DNA from: Anaeramoeba flamelloides
Taxonomy: Eukaryota > Metamonada > Anaeramoebidae
NCBI GenBank assembly: GCA_027625915.1
Contig: JANTQA010000063.1
Span: 372,001 to 436,000 of the forward strand
Direction: 5' to 3'
DNA: 64,000 bases
Below, one piece after another: positions 1 to 12,289 of this stretch. The notes below the pieces were generated by a model. The model made no database searches. It was not told the DNA's origin and saw only the letters and a list, made by a program, of their open reading frames with translations. Both the position numbers and the translations under genes were made by a program. The stretch's first letter is position 1; every line of letters begins with the position of its first letter.

Positions 1-72
1 ATTGGAATATATTAATAAAAATAAATAAATTAAATGAAAATTATCAGTTCCTTAAAGATTTTTTCAAAGTTC

Positions 73-74
<2 letters not shown>

Positions 75-141
<67 letters not shown>
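75..141. repeat. (TTA)n microsatellite
   Basis: About 22 uninterrupted ATT/TTA triplets, a plain simple-sequence repeat in intergenic DNA. No gene is associated with it. Confidence 0.95.
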
Positions 142-142
<1 letters not shown>

Positions 143-3130
143 TTACTTAATTTGTTAATCTTTGAAATTTTTTTTAAAAAAAACAAAACTAAACTAGAAA
201 TTATTATTATTTTTCAAGTTTAAAATAAAAATTCTGATTTTTTTAAAAGTTAAATATCGGAGAGAATTGAATAAAAAATTCATTATCTAATATTTTTGGT
301 ATTATAATTGATTTTTTTTTTTGTTGTTGTTGGAATTCTAAAAATATTTTTCTGAAATCGGAAGTTATTCTTGTCTTAAAAATCAATCAATCAGTCAATC
401 AATTAAAAATATTTTTTTATGATTTTTTGTTTTTTCAAAATATAAATGAAATATATTTTAATTTTAATTTAATTTGGGTTCATATTATAGTAATGTTTGA
501 ACTAAAAAATTTTTAATAGGCAAAAACATCAACAACAAAAAAAAACTAAATATATTCTTATATTTATCATTTATAATCAAAATAATATTTTATTGGTATG
601 GTTTTCTTTTATTCCTTTCTTTCTTTTTTCTTTTTTCGCTTTTCATGTTATTCATTTATATAAATTTTTTTCAAGACTTAAAATTTGAAGTTTGTATTTT
701 TTTCAGGTAAAATATTGGAAAGCTTATTTAAAACTCCAAAATAACAATCAATTATTTTTATATTTATTCTGTCTGAAAATAAATAAATCAATAAATTTTA
801 TCAGATTTTCATTTAAAGTCTATTATAAAATTATTTTTTAGGGATAATTTTTACAAGGTTTTCGAATTGAATGTTTTGAATTGTGCATTCTCTTATTTGG
901 TTTTTTCTTTGTATAAACTTGGATGATTAAATTATTTTGAATTTTAAAATATATTTTACTTAAATATTCAAGAAACATATCTTTTAGTCAATATTAATAT
1001 AAACTCACAATTAATTAATTATATTTATTGTGATATAAATCTTCGAATTGAAAAAATTTTCACCTTATTCACTAAATTTGTTCAGGTAATTTGGAAATTA
1101 ACTGAATTTTTTGATTTTTCCTTTCATTTTAATTGAAAGAATGAAATCTTTCAAAAGTCGACGGATATCAATTATAATTGAATTTTAAAAATGCGTTTCT
1201 CATAGCAAAACATTTTATAATATAAAATAAGTTAGGTCAAAATTTTGGAACCTTAATTCGATCTAAATATCTTTGTGAATATTGTTGTTATTTTGGAAAA
1301 AAAATTTTTATTCAAATTAATCTTTCGAAAATTGATTTTTCATAAATTAAGATAATTAATTGTAATGTAGAATTAAGGGTCGATTCATTAGCGTGAAAAA
1401 ATAATTTTTTTTTAGTTTTTTTTTATGAGTGACCAATTCCAATTAAAAACAAACCAACATGTGATGTATGAGAGATTTCTAAAAATCAATAATAGAAACG
1501 AGGAAATTTTTAGAAAAAGGCTATAGCAATGACAGTCAATTTCAGATTTAAATTAATTTGAATTATTATTGTGAATACAAGTATGAAAGTTTAAAAGTGT
1601 CGATCTTTCTGTCATTTTCAGATCATAAAGAATTTTTTTTTTTTTGAGCCAACTTTAACAAAAAGAACCAAACAAAACCATTTGCTTGGCAAATATATAG
1701 CCCGTTATATTAAAACCACAAAATCGAATTAACTTGAATTAAATTTAATTTTGCACTGAAAGAAAATAATTTATCTCCAAATTGAAGAAATTTTAGGCAT
1801 TTGGAAATGATAAAACTTGGGAAAAAGAATGAATTTTTGGTTTGAAGAAACTTTTGTATTTTCTGACAGAAATTATTTGAATCGTTCACTTGAATTTCTT
1901 TTTATTTTTCTCAACCAAAAGAAGATTACTTTCACAATCTCATTTTTAGTCGGTAATCCACTGAGAAGTATGAAAGAAATAAAGGGTAGTAATAAGAAAC
2001 TTAACTTTGGTAAAGATTTCACCATTTAATTATTTTTGGATTTTCCAACTATTTTGTTTTTTTGATCTTTTCAATTAATCACAGTTGTTCGACTATGTTT
2101 GAAAAAATAAAAATTTTAATTTGTTAATAGTATTCTTTCAATTTAAATATTTCTTCCTTTAATTTCATTGTTTTGTTTATTTTAAGTTTAAGAGTCTAGT
2201 CATTTACCGTAGATTTGCTCCATACTCAGGGGGTGACTTGAAACCAAAAAGGGTATTGTGAAATTACCCTTCTTTTGGTTGATAAAATTCAAATAACTTT
2301 CAAAAAAAAAATTGAGAGGATCTCTTTGGTAAAAAATTCAATTCAAAAAAAAAGTTTAGTAAGAGTTTTCAATTCTAAAAAATCAAATTTTAAAAAAAAA
2401 TTAATTGTTTCTTTTTTTATATTTCCAAATGGTCAAATTTCTTTGATTTAAAACAAATTGCTTTCTTTAAGTATACAATCAATTTAATTCGATTTAATCT
2501 AATTTGTGGTTAGATTGTAACTCTCTATATTTGACAAAGTAAGGATTTTGTAAGATTCTTTCGAGAAAAAAATAACTTGGTTGATAAATATTAAAATGAA
2601 AAAAAAAATTCTACGAGATCTCAGAACGACCAAGAACGACAATTCAAAATCAACACAGCTGTTTTCAAAATGATAATTCATAATCATTCAAATTGGAAAT
2701 TGAGTTTCTCTATTTGGCTTTTTTTCTTAAAATGTCCTCTTTTTTAATTGATTTTTGGAGATCGATCACCCTTCATAGGTTGGTTAGTTTTTGATTGAAA
2801 TTAGCCACTCATTAAAATTACAAATTTATTTTAACCCATTTCAGAAAAATTATTTTTAACCATAGTGACGAGACCCTTAAGTTATTTGAAAAATTACAAT
2901 TTTTTTTGGAATTTGCTTTGAGCCCATCAAACAATTTGTAAAATTAAAGAGATCCTTTAAGAAAAATTAGATCTTGAGCAAATGAGATTTGGTTTTTTTG
3001 TTCTTACTGAAAGAAAAGAATTGTAGTTTTTTTTAATTATTTGCAGTTTCTTAGTTTGTTTTTTTTTGTTTTTTACAAAACTAACAAAGCCAAGAAAAAA
3101 AAAAAAGGAAAAAAAGAAAGGATTCCAAAC
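142..3130. other. gene-poor AT-rich stretch
   Basis: I see no convincing gene here. Short open frames, such as the one at 1817-2029 on the plus strand, have biased low-complexity composition and no family resemblance. Part of this stretch would be the intron downstream of the minus-strand glycosyltransferase exon at 3131-3392, if that gene is intact. No second exon is recognisable before the window edge. Confidence 0.5.
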
Positions 3131-3392
3131 CAAGATGCTTTTCAATTATTTCTTCGCTGTTGTCTGTATTCAAAACATCCAACCCAATTACCCAATAGTC
3201 AATAATTTTTGCCCATTTTGGCAATGTCCTTTCAAGGTTTACTGCTTCATCACGTGTAAGCATATTTAATAACAAACCTGGTTTTGTTTTAACCTTTGAG
3301 CTTGAAGGTTTCCCATACACATCATTTTCATCACCCTCTAGACACACAACACCAACTATAACAAGAAGAAAAAGATAAAAGATGTGTTTCAT
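3131..3392 (-). CDS. secreted glycosyltransferase-like protein, first exon only
   Basis: The frame starts at 3392 with a hydrophobic signal peptide (residues 1-18, ending VVCLEG). A segment like the N-terminal Rossmann part of GT2-type glycosyltransferases follows: TRDEAVNLERTLPKWAK, then DYWVIGLDVLNTDNSEEII and EKHL. In that family the DxxNTDxSEEII stretch lies in the nucleotide-sugar site. After EKHL-G the frame becomes a Phe/Lys run, and a donor (CTTG|GTTTGG) lies at 3130/3129, so an 87-codon phase-1 exon is the best reading. The catalytic DxD-containing remainder is not visible downstream to position 1. It may lie beyond a long intron outside the window, or the gene may be a remnant. The fold assignment is inference from short motifs. 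Confidence 0.55.
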
Positions 3393-4153
3393 TATTTAAA
3401 TAAGATAAAAAACAATGAAAAAATATAAAATTTTCGTTAAAAAATGAATTTCTTTCTATTGTATTCCTTTCAATAAATGTTGAATTCTTTAAAGAGTTTT
3501 AATTTTGACTGTTATGTTCTTTCTACTTTTTTTCATTTGTGAAACTATTTTTAATCTCTCAATTATCAATTTTCAATGATTGGTTGTTTTCTTGAATTTT
3601 TAAAAAATTAAACATGATAATAATTTCATCACTTTTTCATTTTTTCAATTCATCAAAATTGATGACTTTAGAAGTTCGTTTCAAGTGAAATATCACAATG
3701 GTGTCAATAAAATTTGGCGATTACTGAAAAAGGAATAATTTCAATTTTTTCCTCTCGAAATTACAAATAGAAGCGTTTTAATTTAATTTGATACACAAAA
3801 AAAAAAGAAATATAAAAAAAAGATTTTGAGTCAAATTTTTCCACAATTTCGCAGTTCTAATTGATTTTAGAAAATATTTAGATTATTTTTCTTTATAAAA
3901 ATAATAAAATATACTAGTTATTTCAAATAAAAAAATTCTTTTTTTAATTAGAAATGTACTATAATAATTTATTACTAAAAAAAAGAAATAAAGAAGATTC
4001 AAAGTAAAATTTTTTTATTAATTATCCAATTTCCCATTTCTTATTAAAACACACAAAGCCTTTTTATTGATCCAAAAAAAAATAAAAAATATGGGTAACT
4101 TTCTGAATATAAAATGCCAAGTTTAGTAAAAAAATATGATTTGGGAATTATTA
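3393..4153. other. intergenic, nothing recognised
   Basis: AT-rich DNA between the glycosyltransferase exon and a foldback element. It should include the promoter of the minus-strand gene, but no specific site is recognisable. Confidence 0.4.
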
Positions 4154-4677
4154 TTAAAGGATGGAAACACCGAATTAATTGGTAATATATAATACACCTA
4201 TCAACTATTTATGTTGTTTTAAGTGAGTACCAAAGGGTATTGGATAAATAAGATAATATATTTTTTTGTTTTTTATTTTAAAAAAAAAAGAAAAAATATG
4301 TTGTTTTCATTTTTTTATCTATTTTATTTTATATTCGATTTAGAAAGACCTGTAACCAAAATAGTAAATGGGCATCTTATAACATGGTTCTTTCAGAAGC
4401 TTTTCATTTCACAAGGTAATTACCCAATAATTACTTATTACTCAATTTGATTGAATAATTTAAACCAGATTGGATTACTATTCTTAATTATAATTCAATA
4501 TATTCTGGAATTATACTAAATATCAAAAAGAAAAAAAGAAAAAAGAATGTAATTTTGAAATCAATTAAAAAAAATATATTTTAATTATTCTATACTGGAT
4601 GGTACTCACTAAAACCAAAATAAAAAGTTGATAGGTGTGTTATATATTACTAAATAATTAGGTGTCTCCATCCTTAA
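4154..4677. mobile_element. foldback MITE with ~75-bp inverted ends, flanked by TTAA
   Basis: The left arm (about 4157-4231) and the right arm (about 4598-4675) are inverted copies over some 75 bases: AGGATGGAAACACC at the left matches GGTGTCTCCATCC at the right, and both arms contain the ACACCTATCAAC block and end inward at GTGAGTACC. The element is flanked by TTAA on both sides, so either a TTAA or a TA target duplication fits. The 524-bp interior has no credible transposase; the 75-codon frame at 4223-4450 is low-complexity. Likely a non-autonomous DNA transposon. Confidence 0.8.
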
Positions 4678-5129
4678 TTCATTATTTTTTATATTTGTAC
4701 TTCCTAAAAAATTGGATTTCAGCGATAAAAAATGAAAATAAATATTATCTAAGATATTTTTTTTTGTTTTTTGAAAAATAGTTAATAATTCATAGATGTG
4801 AAATTTGTGTCTACTCCTAAAAAAGCATATAAATATATAGATTAAAGTTGATTAAGTTGATTAAAATATTTTTATCATACCTTAAAATTCATTATTTTTA
4901 GGAAGAGTGTATATTTTATATTTTCATTTTTGTAAAATATTTTTTCTAATCTATTGAATATATAGATATAAAAAATTGTGTTTCTGGAAGGGGCGTATAA
5001 CAGTTTGTCAAATGTCAATCATTTTGGATAATTTTTCTTTAAAAAAATAAAGATAAATATAAAAAAATGCAAATAAAAGAATTTTTGATATCAATAAAGA
5101 AGTGGAACTAATAAATAAATATAACTATC

Positions 5130-5510
5130 ACAATATTGAAAAACTCAATTTTATTTTATTATTTTGTTTTATTTTATAGGGGGGTTAATTTTCTCTTGTA
5201 GCTGTTATGTTTGATTCAATTCATAAGAAAATGGGTCAAAACAAGGATTTTACTCTATTATTTTAAATTGGAAAAAAACTGGGTATTCTACTGTACTTTA
5301 TGGCGCTCCGCTAATACTAATTTTTTGTTTAGAGTTGCCAATAAAGAAACATAATTTTCTTTATCATTAATCAAGGATAAGATAAATAATAAAACGTTAT
5401 TTCAAATTATATCAAAAATATTATTTATTGGTAATTTTAATAGTTTTTTTTAATTAATTATTTAATCCAAAAATTTCAATTATTTTGATAGGATGAGATT
5501 TATCATAAGA
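5130..5510 (-). mobile_element. LINE 3'-end fragment
   Basis: On the minus strand this fragment matches the 3' end of the large LINE at 12.1-16.9 kb: the block ATTATGTTTC...AATGATAAAG (5340-5385) and the tail GCTACAAGAGAAAATTAA followed by an A-rich end (about 5130-5205). It is a diverged, 5'-truncated copy holding only the last few hundred bases. Similarity fades above about 5510. Confidence 0.7.
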
Positions 5511-5798
5511 AAAAAATTAAATTCTTAGGAGAATAGTTAAAAAAATGATTATGTTTATTTTGATCTCCTATTAAAAATCAAATAAAATTTGAATATATTT
5601 TATCTGATTTCTCTACAATTTTTTTTCACTGTTCCAATGATAATAAAAGAGCATAGTTTTACGATTTTACTATAGATCTTCCAATTTTAAAAAAAAATCC
5701 AAAAAAAAAAAATTATCAAAAAAAAAAGAGAAAAACAAAAGTGTGAAAAAATGATTTCGATTTTGAAATTTCCAAAAATTAAAATTTTCCTGTCAATA

Positions 5799-6539
5799 TA
5801 AACTCTTATTCAATTAAAAGGATACAGAAAATTTCAAGAATTATTTATAATTGAATCAAATTAATTGTAGAATCATTCTAAAATATAAATAATTCTTTAA
5901 AATATTTAATTTTACTCAACTGATTCTTTACAACTCATTAAAACAAAACAATAAAAATTAAAATTCAATTATTTTAAAAATTGGTGTGCCCTTTTATTTG
6001 AAATGAGAAATCTCATTTTGTAAATTGTTAGAAAAATATATATATATAATCAATAAAAACCTTTAAAGAAGGCGAATTGAGAAAAATTTCTCTACATTTT
6101 ATTGATAATTCTTTACATATTAAACATTTTTTCTTTAAAGTCTTATTTTCAAGATAAAGCCCCAATTCTTCTGGTTACTGGGGTTGTTTTTTTTTTTTTG
6201 TTTTTTTTTTTTCAATATTTACTCTTATCTTTGTCCCATACATCAATCCAATAATAGTCTTATTTAATTTTTATCTCCTGCTTATTTGAAATCAGACTTA
6301 AACTGTTTCCATTTTTATACTGTTAGAATATTTCCAAATTGGTTTCTTCTTATCTTGTTTTTTCATTTTCCAAACTGTTCAACATCAAAAAATCCATAAA
6401 TAAAAAAAAAACAAAAAATAAAAAAATCAAAAAATGGATAATTAAAATAAAAATCACCAATTAGAAATTATCTTTTACTATCAAATTCAATATTAGAGAT
6501 GATTTGAAAGGTGTGCACTTTTGTTTGAAAAAGAGTTTA
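5799..6539. mobile_element. TAAACTC-type MITE (copy 1)
   Basis: Its ends are inverted: TAAACTCTTATTCAA at the left and TTGAAAAAGAGTTTA at the right. The whole 741 bp is closely similar to 26341-27046, including the GAATCAAATTAATTGTAG and TTTCATTCCAA-type internal blocks. No coding capacity is seen. The ends resemble those of the Tc1/mariner remnant at 19851-20890, so the family is probably mobilised by a Tc1-like transposase. This copy lies in intergenic DNA. Confidence 0.85.
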
Positions 6540-6868
6540 CATTCAAGGAATTAAACACATATATATTCGATTGATTTTGACAGGTGGCTTTTAGCTCTGA
6601 AAAAAGTTCTGATAAATACCTTGGAAGATAAATAGCTTGAGAAGTGTTATTGTGGTGTTTTAAAGATTCTTGTTCTGAAAAATTATATAAATAATCATAA
6701 AGATTTACTATTTATTATTTAGAGAGCTACTTTTACAAAAAGTTTGTTTTTTTTTTTCGAAAATACCATACGATTTTATATATTTCTATGTGTATGTTAA
6801 CTTTCATTGGTTGTATTTTATAATAATAATGTAAAATAATAATAATAATTCATTAATTAATATATATT

Positions 6869-7056
6869 ATAGACATTTCTACTTTTAAGGTAGAAAATTT
6901 CAAAGGGGGTTAAGGAACAAAAAAATCTCAAATTTAGACTCATTTTTTCAATTTTTTTTTAACTACTCATTATTTTTCTAGAATCCAAATTTTGAGCCTT
7001 AATTTGAGATTTTTGTGTGCCTTAATTTTAGTTGAAAGTATATACATTTAACTGTA
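6869..7056. mobile_element. degenerate palindromic MITE (ACAGTCAGT family)
   Basis: An old copy of the ~200-bp palindrome seen at 14187, 15377, 17019, 46922 and 48206. It keeps ACTTTTAAGG near the left end, the AAAAAAATCTCAAAT block, and CCTTAATTTGAGAT plus GTTGAAAGTATAT on the right. The terminal bases are eroded. Confidence 0.65.
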
Positions 7057-7984
7057 ACTAGCTGTAATTTTATAATCAAAATCGATAAATTCTTTTTGTA
7101 TAGGTTTTAAATAGTGTTGGATACAAATAAAAAAAGAATAATTAGAAAATTTTTGGTTCAATTTATATCTTTAAGAGCTTTATTGGCTCTATTTTTGAGA
7201 AAGACTTCATTTTGAAGAAACTTTCAATAAAAATTTACTTTTTTACGATTTATATTTATATTTAAATTAACAAAATTAGTTTTTCAAGGCGTGTTTAAAA
7301 AATTGTAAAGTGGGGGATTAAACAAAAAAAAATTGTTTCATTTGTTTTCTAAAGAATTTATAAAAATAATCTGATTTTTATATCTTTTCGAGTTCTCTTT
7401 TTTAGTTTTTAATTATGATTTTTATCTTTAATTATCAATATTAATTTAGTCTAGATGTATTTTCAGTTTTAAACCTTGATAAATTAATTCTCAGTTTTTT
7501 TTTAAATTGATTTTAAAATTCATCTTGATTTTTTTATATAAATCAATAATTCTTGAAAAAATTATAATTTTAAAAATTTTTAATGATTGATTTAATTTAA
7601 TCTAAATTCTCATTTTTTTCCTTGTTATCAATTGAAATAATTTAATATTTTGAAATTTTATAAAAAAAATTGATTAAAAAAAAAGTGTAAAAACAAAAAT
7701 TTTTTAAAAAGTTGGTTATTTATTTTCTGTTGGTAATGATAATGATTATGTGTTCTAGGACCAAAATAAAGTTTGTAAAAATTTCAATTTGAGAAAAAAT
7801 AATTGTTTGAAAAGTAACTGAAAAATAAAATAAAAAAAAATCAAAAAAGTATCAAAAAAAGATCAATAAAAAGTTGAAATAAAAAAGAAGAAAAATATAA
7901 AGAGAAGAAAAAGAGAAAAAAAAGGATCAAATGAAGATAGAAAGATCAGAATGAGTTTAATATTTGTTTTTAACCCATTTCAGT

Positions 7985-9148
7985 TTAGTCCTGGTTTTGT
8001 TCGTTTAAAAGAAAATTGAGTGTTTCTTCAAGATCACCATTAAAAGAATTTAATAATTGGAGATTGTACCCACGGTTGTCAAATCCTAAATTGGAAAGTG
8101 TATCTAATTGATCTTCAAAATCATTTTTTTTGTTTTGGCTTGTTTGACTGTTTTGTTCTTTAAGTTCATTTTCTTTTTGCTTTTTTTGTTCTCTGAATTG
8201 CCTTTTGTGTTCCTTTTTTTCTTTTCTCCATTCTTTTTTTTGTAACTTTTGTTGTTTCTTGAATTCCTTCATTTCTTTTTTGCTGGAAAGGCCAAAAAAA
8301 AATCCTCTTCCCATTCCTCTTCCAAAACCTCTTCCCATTTTTCTTCCCATGGAGCATCCCATTCCTCTCATACCTCTTCCCATTCCAAAACCTCTTCCCA
8401 TTCCTCTTGCCATTCCTCTTCCCATACCTCCTCCCATTCCCGTTTTAAAACCTCTTCCCATTCCTCTTCCAAAACCTCTTCCCATTTTTCTTCCCATTGA
8501 GCACCCCATTCCTCTCATTCCTCTTCCCATTCCTCTTCCAAAACCTCTTCCTCCTCTTCTTCCAAAACCTCTTCCCATTTTTCTTCCCATTGGACATCCC
8601 ATTCCTCTCATACCTCTTCCCATTCCCATTTTAAAACCTCTTCCTCCTCTTCTTCCAAAACCTCTTCCCATTTTTCTTCCCATAGGACATCCCATTCCTC
8701 TCATACCTCTTCCCATTCCAAATCCATGTCCAAATCTTCCTTCCATTGGAAATTCCATACCATACCATTGTTCAAAATTTTCTTCTTCTTCTTCTTCTTC
8801 GTCTTCTTCGTCTTCTTCTTCTTCTTCGATTTCGACTTGTTGGTTGTCTTTTGTCAAGAACAATCGTAAAATAGGAGGTTTGTTTTGTTTCGCAAATAAA
8901 AGTGCTTCGTTTAGTTCAAGATCAGAAGTAAAGAGGACATATTCTTCTTCGTCGTCTTTGTACCTAAGGGTGTACTTGTTTTCTGTCATATCAATATTAA
9001 AGATCTGTTGCAACAGTTCACATAATTCCTTGTGTGTTGTTTCATCAGAAACTGAAAATCTTCTGAATTGTTGATCAAAATAGACCTTGACTGAGATGCT
9101 TGCTGTGTTGTTGTTGTTGTTCTTTTCTAAGCTCATAAATTCTGTCAT
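7985..9148 (-). CDS. PB1-GRGM repeat-UBA protein (p62/NBR1-like layout)
   Basis: A 387-residue intronless frame. Residues about 15-100 form a PB1 domain: a basic strand (ISVKVYFD) and an acidic OPCA-type loop (YKDDEEEY...SDLELNEAL). An acidic run (EIEEEEEDEEDEEEEEEE, about 106-123) follows, then a Gly/Arg/Met-rich region (about 135-285) with four copies of a GRGMRGMGC(P/S)MGRKMGRG unit, each with one Cys. A charged Lys/Glu helix (about 288-335) precedes a C-terminal UBA domain (DQLDTLSNLGF...LLNSFNGDLEETLNFLL). PB1 plus UBA is the layout of ubiquitin-binding autophagy adaptors such as p62 and NBR1, but no ZZ finger or NBR1 domain is seen. The role is inference: PB1 polymerisation or scaffolding with ubiquitin binding. 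The repeat region is internally duplicated at DNA level (about 8290-8740). Confidence 0.85.
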   Translation of the reverse strand: MTEFMSLEKNNNNNTASISVKVYFDQQFRRFSVSDETTHKELCELLQQIFNIDMTENKYTLRYKDDEEEYVLFTSDLELNEALLFAKQNKPPILRLFLTKDNQQVEIEEEEEDEEDEEEEEEENFEQWYGMEFPMEGRFGHGFGMGRGMRGMGCPMGRKMGRGFGRRGGRGFKMGMGRGMRGMGCPMGRKMGRGFGRRGGRGFGRGMGRGMRGMGCSMGRKMGRGFGRGMGRGFKTGMGGGMGRGMARGMGRGFGMGRGMRGMGCSMGRKMGRGFGRGMGRGFFFGLSSKKEMKEFKKQQKLQKKEWRKEKKEHKRQFREQKKQKENELKEQNSQTSQNKKNDFEDQLDTLSNLGFDNRGYNLQLLNSFNGDLEETLNFLLNEQNQD

Positions 9149-10070
9149 TGTTATTGATTAGTTGGATAGTTCCAAGTAAATAATAAGTAAATAATAAGAT
9201 ATTAAGTAAAAAGGTTGAAATACTTTGTCTGTTTAGAAACAGTTTAAAGTTAAAAAATGATTTTAAATCACAAAAAATGTGTTTTTAAAGTGAATTAAAT
9301 TCTCAAACACCCAATAATACACTCTCCTTAATTTTTACTGAATATATTTGTTTAAGATTGGAAATTTTTCAGTTATTGTTTTCTTTCTTGTTTGTCGATG
9401 TCATAATTCAAGAATTTTTTTTTAATTATTTCCAAGAAATAATTTGTTAGAAACAATTCTAAACAATAAAATTCCTTTCAGACAGTTAAATGAAACAACT
9501 CGTATTTTAATATGAGATCTTCAATTTGAGTGAAAAAAATTTTTTATTTAAAAAGAATGTCTAAAATTTAAGACATCAACAAACTATTAAGAAAACAATA
9601 ATGGGAAAATTTCAAAGCTTGAACAAATATATTCGGTAAAAATTGATTTGAAGTTACAACCTTAAAAATCTTGAATTAATAGTGAAATTCATTTACCATT
9701 TTAATAAAAAATTTCCTGTATTTCTATTTTTGCCTGCAATGTTCTAAAATTGTTAAAAAACAAAATCCTAATCCTTTCCTGAGAAACAAATAGTTTTTTT
9801 TGATATAAATTTATTTTGATCTATTAATTTTTCTTTTTTTGATTAGTCTGATAAACATCATTAATTTGAACATTTTTATTTTTCAAACCCTAATTCTTTT
9901 CATTTAGTTTGATTTTTAGAAGATTCAGATAATTTTTTTTACTAAAAATTGTTTTTTGAGAATAAGGTGGGTTTTGTGGATTTTAATTTTTTAATATATA
10001 AATTATACAATTAGATGACGCTAAATTAATGAATAGTATTTTAGAAACGATTTATCAGTCTTGTAATAAA
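9149..10070. other. intergenic, upstream of the PB1-UBA gene
   Basis: No gene or repeat recognised. This stretch should hold the promoter of the minus-strand gene ending at 7985. Confidence 0.4.
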
Positions 10071-10455
10071 TACTGCATTTGCAATCGTAAATATGAAAAA
10101 TGTAAAAATAGAGATTTTGCAGTTTTGTGAGATAAATTAAGAGTTCCATTCATTTATCCAAATTTTAGTAATAGTAAATACGAAAATCTAATAATCTTAA
10201 TTGACTAATAATAATTTTAATTAAAAAACCGTTTGGCAAATACCTTTCTTTCCATTAAAAAAAAAAATCATTTTATAAACAAGGTATGTGAATTGGCCAA
10301 ACGATATTATATTGAAAATCCATTCAACTTAAAAATCAAAAATGAGTTTTCTTTTACTATTATTAAAATTTGGAGAAATGAATGTAACTCTTTAATTATT
10401 TCAAAAGTATATATGTCGAATGCTTTTAAAAATAGAGATATTCCAATTTTATAAT
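10071..10455. mobile_element. foldback MITE (CGTAAATAT family, old copy)
   Basis: Related to the foldback at 62314-62692. Both share CGTAAATATG near the left end, the block GAGTTCCAT.CATTTATCC, an internal CCAAACGAT segment, and an inverted right arm (here 10365-10445). The outer ends here are diverged. The 73-codon frame at 10233-10454 is a by-product of the repeat, with no family resemblance. Confidence 0.7.
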
Positions 10456-10478
10456 TGAAGAAGATTTTTATGAAAATA

Positions 10479-10962
10479 TATGGTGATCAAAAATAATGAG
10501 TGATCAAATCCTATAATTTGTGTTTCAAAATTAAATCCATAAGTTTTTTTTTCTTCCTGTATCAATATAACAACTAGTTTTCCAACCATTTATATACCGA
10601 AGTTCATTTTGAAGGTAAAACCCTTGATGTTTTAATTAAAATTTAAATTCGGAAGGCTATTTGTTCAAAATTTTTTTTTTAATTTTATCGATTTTTTATC
10701 AAAGATACAAGTTTTTTAGATCGTAATTATTTTCTCAACAATTTGCTCTATTTTTTGAGGTAAATTTTTCAATGTGATGCTTCATTTTTAGAACTTCTTT
10801 TTAGTTATTAGACTTTCCAGAACACAATACCATATTTACCGATTATTTATTCCCAGTTTCTTTGATCTTTTAATATATAGGAATTCTTTAAACTAGTAAA
10901 CATGCTTTTTATTTTGTATCACATGATTAGACTTGTCTGAAAGTATTATTTTGACAACGGTA
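10479..10962 (+). mobile_element. ACAGTGATC-type repeat (copy 1)
   Basis: A ~480-bp element of a dispersed family, also at 10.98, 24.76, 37.3, 60.0 and 60.5 kb with a fragment at 39.5 kb. It has a left end like TGATCAAAAATAATG, a T-rich tract followed by CTTCCTGTATCAA, a TTTTGAAGGTAAA block, a segment near 10860 typical of the family, and a right end TATTATTTTGACAACGGTA. The two ends are imperfect inverted repeats. No coding potential. Confidence 0.65.
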
Positions 10963-10979
10963 CAAGAAAAAAATACCTC

Positions 10980-11440
10980 AAAGTTATCTTGATTTGAAGA
11001 ACATTTTTATGATAAAATATGATGATCATAATAATATACGTGATCAAATCGGTTAATTTGTGTTTCAAAATATTACCCATGCTTTTTTTTTTCTTCTTGT
11101 ATCAAAATAACAACCAGTTCACGAAAAAGTAGTATACTTAATTATAAATTAATTTTGAAGAAAATTTCCCTGATATTTAAAGTAAAATTTTAAATAAGGA
11201 ATGAAATATGTTCAAAATTTCTCCAAATTTTCAAATTCTTGATCAAATTTGTTGTTTTGTTTTTTAATTTAAATTTTCTCCTTAAATGAACTCTCATTTT
11301 GGCCAAAACTTTTCCAGTTTGATCTTTCACCCTTTAATATTTTTTTTTAAAGTAGAACTCTCAGAAATTAATACCACCTTCGCTTATTGTTTATTGTTTA
11401 TTCCTTTGGTCTTTTTATGATTTAAGATTACTTAAAAAAC
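10980..11440 (+). mobile_element. ACAGTGATC-type repeat (copy 2, tandem to copy 1)
   Basis: A second copy directly downstream of copy 1, in the same orientation. Matching blocks include TTTATGATAAAATATGATGAT, TTTGTGTTTCAAAAT, CTTCTTGTATCAA and GTTCAAAATTTC. The right end is not clearly preserved. The tandem arrangement recurs at 60.0-60.95 kb. Confidence 0.6.
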
Positions 11441-12110
11441 AAAAAAGAAAGAAAAATTTTTATAATTAAATCGTCTTTTCCAAAGTATAAACTTGTTTTT
11501 TTTCTTCCAGAATGATATTTTTTCTTTTATTTTATGTTAAAAAATGAATGTATTTACATACTTTTCATTTCTTAGTTAGTAATTAAAGTAAACAAAATTT
11601 CATATAATAAATGGCCCAATTATTTTTTACCTTTTTTTTACTTTTTTTTTCTTTTATTTTTAGACAAAAAATAAATATCTCTTGGGTATAGAATTGAAAA
11701 TTAAAATTATAATTTTTTTATTTTATAAGATAACTGAAATTTATAATAAGATTTATTTTCAAAATTTGATTTTTAATGGACAAATGATTTTGAAATATAG
11801 TTTAGATAATATTCAGAAATATTTAATAATAGATGTGTTTTTATATTACAAGTGTTTTGATTTTTATTTAATTTTTGTTTTATTTGATTATTTTATAAAT
11901 TGTCAAAAAAAATGTTTCTTGAATGGAGTAATTGATGAAAAAAACATCAGAATCTTCTTATTTTTGTAAGGTATTTTTGGAATAAAAACATTCATTTTCT
12001 ATTCTATTATTAAATCACATTTTTTAGCTATTTTATACTAGAAATGTATCAACAAGAAACATCCCATTTGCCCAAACGTGATGTCTTAGAGTTTTTGGAA
12101 AAATTAGAAT
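11441..12110. other. intergenic, nothing recognised
   Basis: Low-complexity AT-rich DNA. A 95-codon frame at 11682-11969 on the plus strand consists almost wholly of Phe, Ile, Lys, Asn and Tyr, shows no domain, and is probably chance. Confidence 0.4.
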
Positions 12111-12289
12111 TTTTTTTTTTTATTTTGAAGGGAGGAAACTAGTTTCCTCTTACAGCCCTGATTTCTAAATTTTTGTTTAGAAATTTTAATAAAGAGTCAT
12201 AATTTTCTTTATCATTAACAAATGATAAAATAAATAATGAGTCTTTATTTCGAATAATATCAAGAATATTATTCTTTAATTGCTTATTA

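Noticed and set aside
4223-4450. 75-codon frame inside the foldback at 4154-4677
   Set aside because: Low-complexity Phe/Lys-rich sequence with no transposase motif.
8205-9074. 289-codon open frame on the plus strand, Pro/Leu/Ser-rich
   Set aside because: It is antisense to the PB1-UBA gene; its repeats mirror the GRGM repeats, and the minus frame has real domains.
11682-11969. 95-codon frame
   Set aside because: Almost only Ile, Phe, Lys, Asn, Tyr and Leu, as expected of random AT-rich DNA; no domain or splice context.
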